Assembly (NCBI GenBank): GCA_945907335.1
Contig: CAMDSU010000065.1
Location: forward strand, 1-9,140
Length of the DNA: 9,140 nt
Direction of reading: 5' to 3'
DNA from: Bordetella parapertussis
GTDB lineage: Bacteria > Pseudomonadota > Gammaproteobacteria > Burkholderiales > Burkholderiaceae_C
The notes below the pieces were generated by a model that was not told the origin of the DNA, searched no databases, and saw only the letters and a program-made list of their open reading frames with translations. The position numbers and the translations under genes were made by a program. Below, one piece after another: positions 7,289 through 9,140 of the stretch (position 1 is the stretch's first letter; every line of letters begins with the position of its first letter).

Positions 7289-8428
7289 TTACAGTTCTTC
7301 GATACGTCTGGGGGGATAACTGTCCCAAGCTTGGCAGCCCGGGCATTGCCAGAAATGCTGCAATGCTTCAAAACCGCAGGCTGCGCAGCGGTAGCGGCGC
7401 AAGGGTTTGGCAGCATGCGCGAGCGCGCGTTGAACCTGAGGTTGTTGCTCAGGGCTGAGTGCCGTGTCAGACAGCAACTGAGAGGCTGCAATCAGCGAAG
7501 GATGGTGGTTCAAATGCAGGCTGTACAAAGCCTTACCGTCGGTTTGCCCCATGCTGTTTTGCAAACTGACAATCGCGTCAAGCACATCCAGGCTTTGCAA
7601 CTGGTGATAACTGTCTTGCAACAAAGTCAGGATGGGAATTTGCCTTTGCACTTGCGGCGCAAGCCGTGCCAAGGCAGCGGCAACCAATGGCATGGCGGAC
7701 GGCACCAAACGCGCCAACTCTTGCAATTGGTCGCATGCATGGGTCAAACGGTTTTGCCGCTCACACAATTCAGCCAGCGCAATGCGTGGACGTGCACTTT
7801 CCGGAGCCGTTTCAATGGCTTGGGTCAGCAACGCTTCACCGGCTTGCAAGTCTTTTTCGCTTGCAGCCAATTCACACAAATAATGCGCCCGCCGCACCGC
7901 AAAATTGCCCTGGCCTTGTCCGTCAAGTTGCAAAGAAATGTCGGCAGCTTGACGCCAGTCACGCCCGCGTTCGTAAATACTGAGCAAGGCCAACAATGCC
8001 TGAGGAGCCAGCGAGGTTGTCAACAAGGGTTGTAATGCTGCCTCTGCTCTGTCTAATATGCCGGCCTTGACGAAATCCAAGGCCAAATCGTATTGCGCAC
8101 GGTCGCGGTCCGCGTTGCTCAAATCGGCGCGTGCAAGCAAATGCTGGTGCACACGCACGGCACGTTCAAACTCACCGCGGCGGCGAAATAAATTGCCTAG
8201 TGCAAAATGCAATTCGGAGGTATCCGGGTCGCGTTGAACCGCTTCAATGAATGCATCAATGGCCTGGTCTTGCTGTTCATTCAGCAAATAGTTCAGCCCT
8301 TTGAAATACGCCTTGGGGTTGCTGCGATTTTCCATCCGCAATTGGCGCAAATCAAAACGTGAGGCCAACCAACCCAGCACAAAAGCAATGGGCAGGCCTA
8401 AGAATATCCAACTGATATCAAGGTCCAT
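7289..8428 (-). CDS. lapB: LapB (YciM), TPR/rubredoxin-type regulator of lipopolysaccharide synthesis
   Basis: LapB is an inner-membrane-anchored cytoplasmic protein. In E. coli it works with the protease FtsH to control LpxC, the committed enzyme of lipid A synthesis, and links lipopolysaccharide synthesis to export. The protein has 379 residues (E. coli 389). A single N-terminal membrane helix at about 5-23 (ISWIFLGLPIAFVLGWLASR) is followed by helical TPR repeats from about 35 to 330, for example YFKGLNYLLNEQQDQAIDAF and LHFALGNLFRRRGEFERAV. The C-terminus carries a rubredoxin-like metal site with C348, C351 (CAAC), C362 and C365 (CPGC). I chose the ATG at 8428 because it places the membrane helix at the N-terminus as in the family, has GGA five bases upstream, and overlaps the lapA stop by 11 bases. 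The longer open frame back to 8602 lies entirely within lapA. Whether LpxC control works the same way in this lineage is inferred. Confidence 0.94.
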   Translation of the reverse strand: MDLDISWIFLGLPIAFVLGWLASRFDLRQLRMENRSNPKAYFKGLNYLLNEQQDQAIDAFIEAVQRDPDTSELHFALGNLFRRRGEFERAVRVHQHLLARADLSNADRDRAQYDLALDFVKAGILDRAEAALQPLLTTSLAPQALLALLSIYERGRDWRQAADISLQLDGQGQGNFAVRRAHYLCELAASEKDLQAGEALLTQAIETAPESARPRIALAELCERQNRLTHACDQLQELARLVPSAMPLVAAALARLAPQVQRQIPILTLLQDSYHQLQSLDVLDAIVSLQNSMGQTDGKALYSLHLNHHPSLIAASQLLSDTALSPEQQPQVQRALAHAAKPLRRYRCAACGFEALQHFWQCPGCQAWDSYPPRRIEEL

Positions 8429-8732
8429 ACATATCCGCAGCAACGGCCTCTGTATTGGGTTTGTTCGCAGGGGCCGAAGCAGTGTCTTGTATGGCTTTTT
8501 TGGCAAGACGGCGCTGTTGCCACCAACGCGGCACCATGCCAGCCACGCCGACCACCACGCCGATGGCAAAAACGGCGAGAAGCACCAGCACCATGGGCGC
8601 ACGCCATTCCATGTCCCAGAAAAAACGCACTGACACGTCTTCTCGGTTGTTCAATGCAAAGGCAAGCATGGTCAAAAAAATGGCTGCTTTCAGTATCCAC
8701 TGAAGCAGCCGTATGAATGTTTTCAAGTGCAT
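8418..8732 (-). CDS. lapA: LapA, small inner-membrane protein (DUF1049)
   Basis: LapA is a small two-helix inner-membrane protein of the LapA/DUF1049 family, found next to lapB and implicated with it in lipopolysaccharide assembly. The 104-residue frame has two hydrophobic helices at about 10-29 (LQWILKAAIFLTMLAFALNN) and 47-67 (MVLVLLAVFAIGVVVGVAGM), joined by the family loop NNREDVSVRFFWD. A basic, probably cytoplasmic tail (RWWQQRRLAKK) follows. It sits 21 bases after ihfB and overlaps lapB by 11 bases, so the three genes almost certainly share a transcript. The start is uncertain: the Shine-Dalgarno AAGGGGG touches the ATG at 8732 with no spacing, while a TTG at 8726 (codon 3) would be six bases from it and give a 102-residue protein. 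Confidence 0.93.
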   Translation of the reverse strand: MHLKTFIRLLQWILKAAIFLTMLAFALNNREDVSVRFFWDMEWRAPMVLVLLAVFAIGVVVGVAGMVPRWWQQRRLAKKAIQDTASAPANKPNTEAVAADMYGP

Positions 8733-8739
8733 CCCCCTT
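8733..8739 (-). promoter_or_regulatory. Ribosome binding site of lapA, spacing favours a TTG start
   Basis: The minus-strand sequence AAGGGGG closely matches AAGGAGG, with one change. It abuts the ATG at 8732-8730 with zero spacing, which is unfavourable. The in-frame TTG at 8726-8724 is six bases downstream, close to the optimum. The site therefore argues that translation starts at the TTG. Confidence 0.6.
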
Positions 8740-8753
8740 GATGGGTGAAAAGA

Positions 8754-9074
8754 TCAGGACTGAGCATCACCGGACTTGTCCAATAAGTCTCGGGTTCGAA
8801 CTTCAATGGCTTCACGCAAGGCCTTGCCTTGTTTGAAATGCGGCACGCGTTTTTCTGGAATGGCCACGCTTTCGCCTGAACGTGGATTGCGGCCCATGCG
8901 CGGTGGACGGCGGTTGACGGAAAAACTGCCAAAGCCACGCAACTCTATGCGATGACCTTTCACCAGCGCGTCGCTCATGGCGTCGAGCAAAGCCTTGACG
9001 GCAAACTCAGCATCCCGATGGGCAAGTTGCGGAAAACGTGCGGCCAGTTCTTCAACCAAATCACTGCGGGTCAT
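8754..9074 (-). CDS. ihfB: Integration host factor subunit beta
   Basis: IHF is a heterodimer of IhfA and IhfB that bends DNA sharply at specific sites and acts in transcription, recombination and replication. The 106-residue protein starts [20 protein letters not shown] and carries the family core [12 protein letters not shown] (42-53). The DNA-intercalating arm RNPRSGE follows, with the key proline at P64, then [13 protein letters not shown]. coli IhfB has 94 residues; the extra residues form a hydrophilic C-terminal tail, as in many Burkholderiales homologues. The N-terminal MTRSDL and the pairing with lapA-lapB point to the beta subunit rather than HU or IhfA. No clear Shine-Dalgarno precedes the ATG at 9074. 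By family synteny the gene upstream, beyond the right edge, is expected to be rpsA. Confidence 0.96.
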   Translation of the reverse strand: MTRSDLVEELAARFPQLAHRDAEFAVKALLDAMSDALVKGHRIELRGFGSFSVNRRPPRMGRNPRSGESVAIPEKRVPHFKQGKALREAIEVRTRDLLDKSGDAQS

Positions 9075-9077
9075 GGA

Positions 9078-9104
9078 ATTACAACTCGTTAATCATCTTT
9101 TCAA
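9078..9104 (-). promoter_or_regulatory. Possible sigma-70-like promoter for ihfB (weak)
   Basis: On the minus strand TTGAAA (9099-9104, one mismatch to TTGACA) is followed after 15 bases by TGTAAT (9078-9083, one mismatch to TATAAT). The spacer is shorter than the usual 17. Transcription would begin at or just before the ihfB ATG, giving an almost leaderless message, which would fit the absence of a Shine-Dalgarno sequence. This is tentative. Confidence 0.25.
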
Positions 9105-9108
9105 ACCA

Positions 9109-9137
9109 CCACCTGCTGGCTTGCGCGCAACAGGTGG
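9109..9137 (-). terminator. Strong hairpin upstream of ihfB, probable terminator or attenuator of the preceding gene
   Basis: Read on the minus strand, CCACCTGTTG and CAGCAGGTGG pair over 10 bp (one G-U) around a nine-base loop. The following UGGUUUG is only a weak U-tract, so read-through into ihfB is likely. The hairpin lies about 35 bases upstream of the ihfB start. The most likely upstream gene is rpsA, which I infer from synteny; its coding end is not visible with certainty. No long reading frame can be judged in the remaining 66 bases at this edge. Confidence 0.5.
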
Positions 9138-9140
9138 CTG

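Noticed and set aside
7331..8035. Plus-strand open frame of 234 codons
   Set aside because: It is antisense to the TPR region of lapB; the predicted protein shows no domain and is explained by codon bias of the opposite strand.
7289..8602. Longer version of lapB starting at 8602
   Set aside because: The extra 58 codons lie wholly inside lapA in another frame and would bury the N-terminal membrane anchor; the ATG at 8428 fits the family.
1..9140. Mobile element, phage defence island or CRISPR array
   Set aside because: No transposase, integrase, terminal repeats, spaced repeats or toxin-like genes were seen; every gene is a known core family, and RecBCD is a housekeeping repair complex although it also attacks phage DNA.

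Overview
The window is a chromosomal stretch from a betaproteobacterium, most likely order Burkholderiales and plausibly Comamonadaceae. I infer this from the ihfB-lapA-lapB order, the recC-recB order without ptrA, and a moderate GC content with frequent TTG (Leu) and CAA (Gln) codons. The genus cannot be fixed from sequence reading alone. All six supported genes lie on the minus strand, so transcription runs from high to low coordinates. I see no insertion sequence, tRNA, rRNA, CRISPR array, integrase or other sign of an accessory island; this looks like ordinary core genome.

Right part (about 7260-9140): a strong hairpin at the right edge is followed by ihfB (IHF beta subunit), lapA (small inner-membrane protein) and lapB (membrane-anchored TPR/rubredoxin regulator of lipopolysaccharide synthesis). 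The genes are packed tightly: 21 bases separate ihfB and lapA, and lapA overlaps lapB by 11 bases. A short stem followed by eight U residues comes just after the lapB stop and probably ends this transcript.

Middle (about 6891-7190): a small secreted helix-hairpin-helix protein of the ComEA type, the family of periplasmic DNA-binding proteins used in DNA uptake.

Left part (1-6831): recC (complete) and recB (complete except for the extreme C-terminus, cut by the window edge) overlap through an ATGA junction. They encode two of the three RecBCD subunits; recD is expected just beyond position 1. I translated the recB frame by hand from position 3427 down to 2. It is open throughout, with all expected helicase motifs and the nuclease residues.

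I did not find a new biological system. The points most worth a second look are substitutions in RecC at positions matching Chi-recognition residues of the E. coli protein, two unusually good perfect inverted repeats inside the 3' part of recB, a lapA Shine-Dalgarno sequence that fits a TTG start better than the ATG, and a possible promoter that would make ihfB nearly leaderless.
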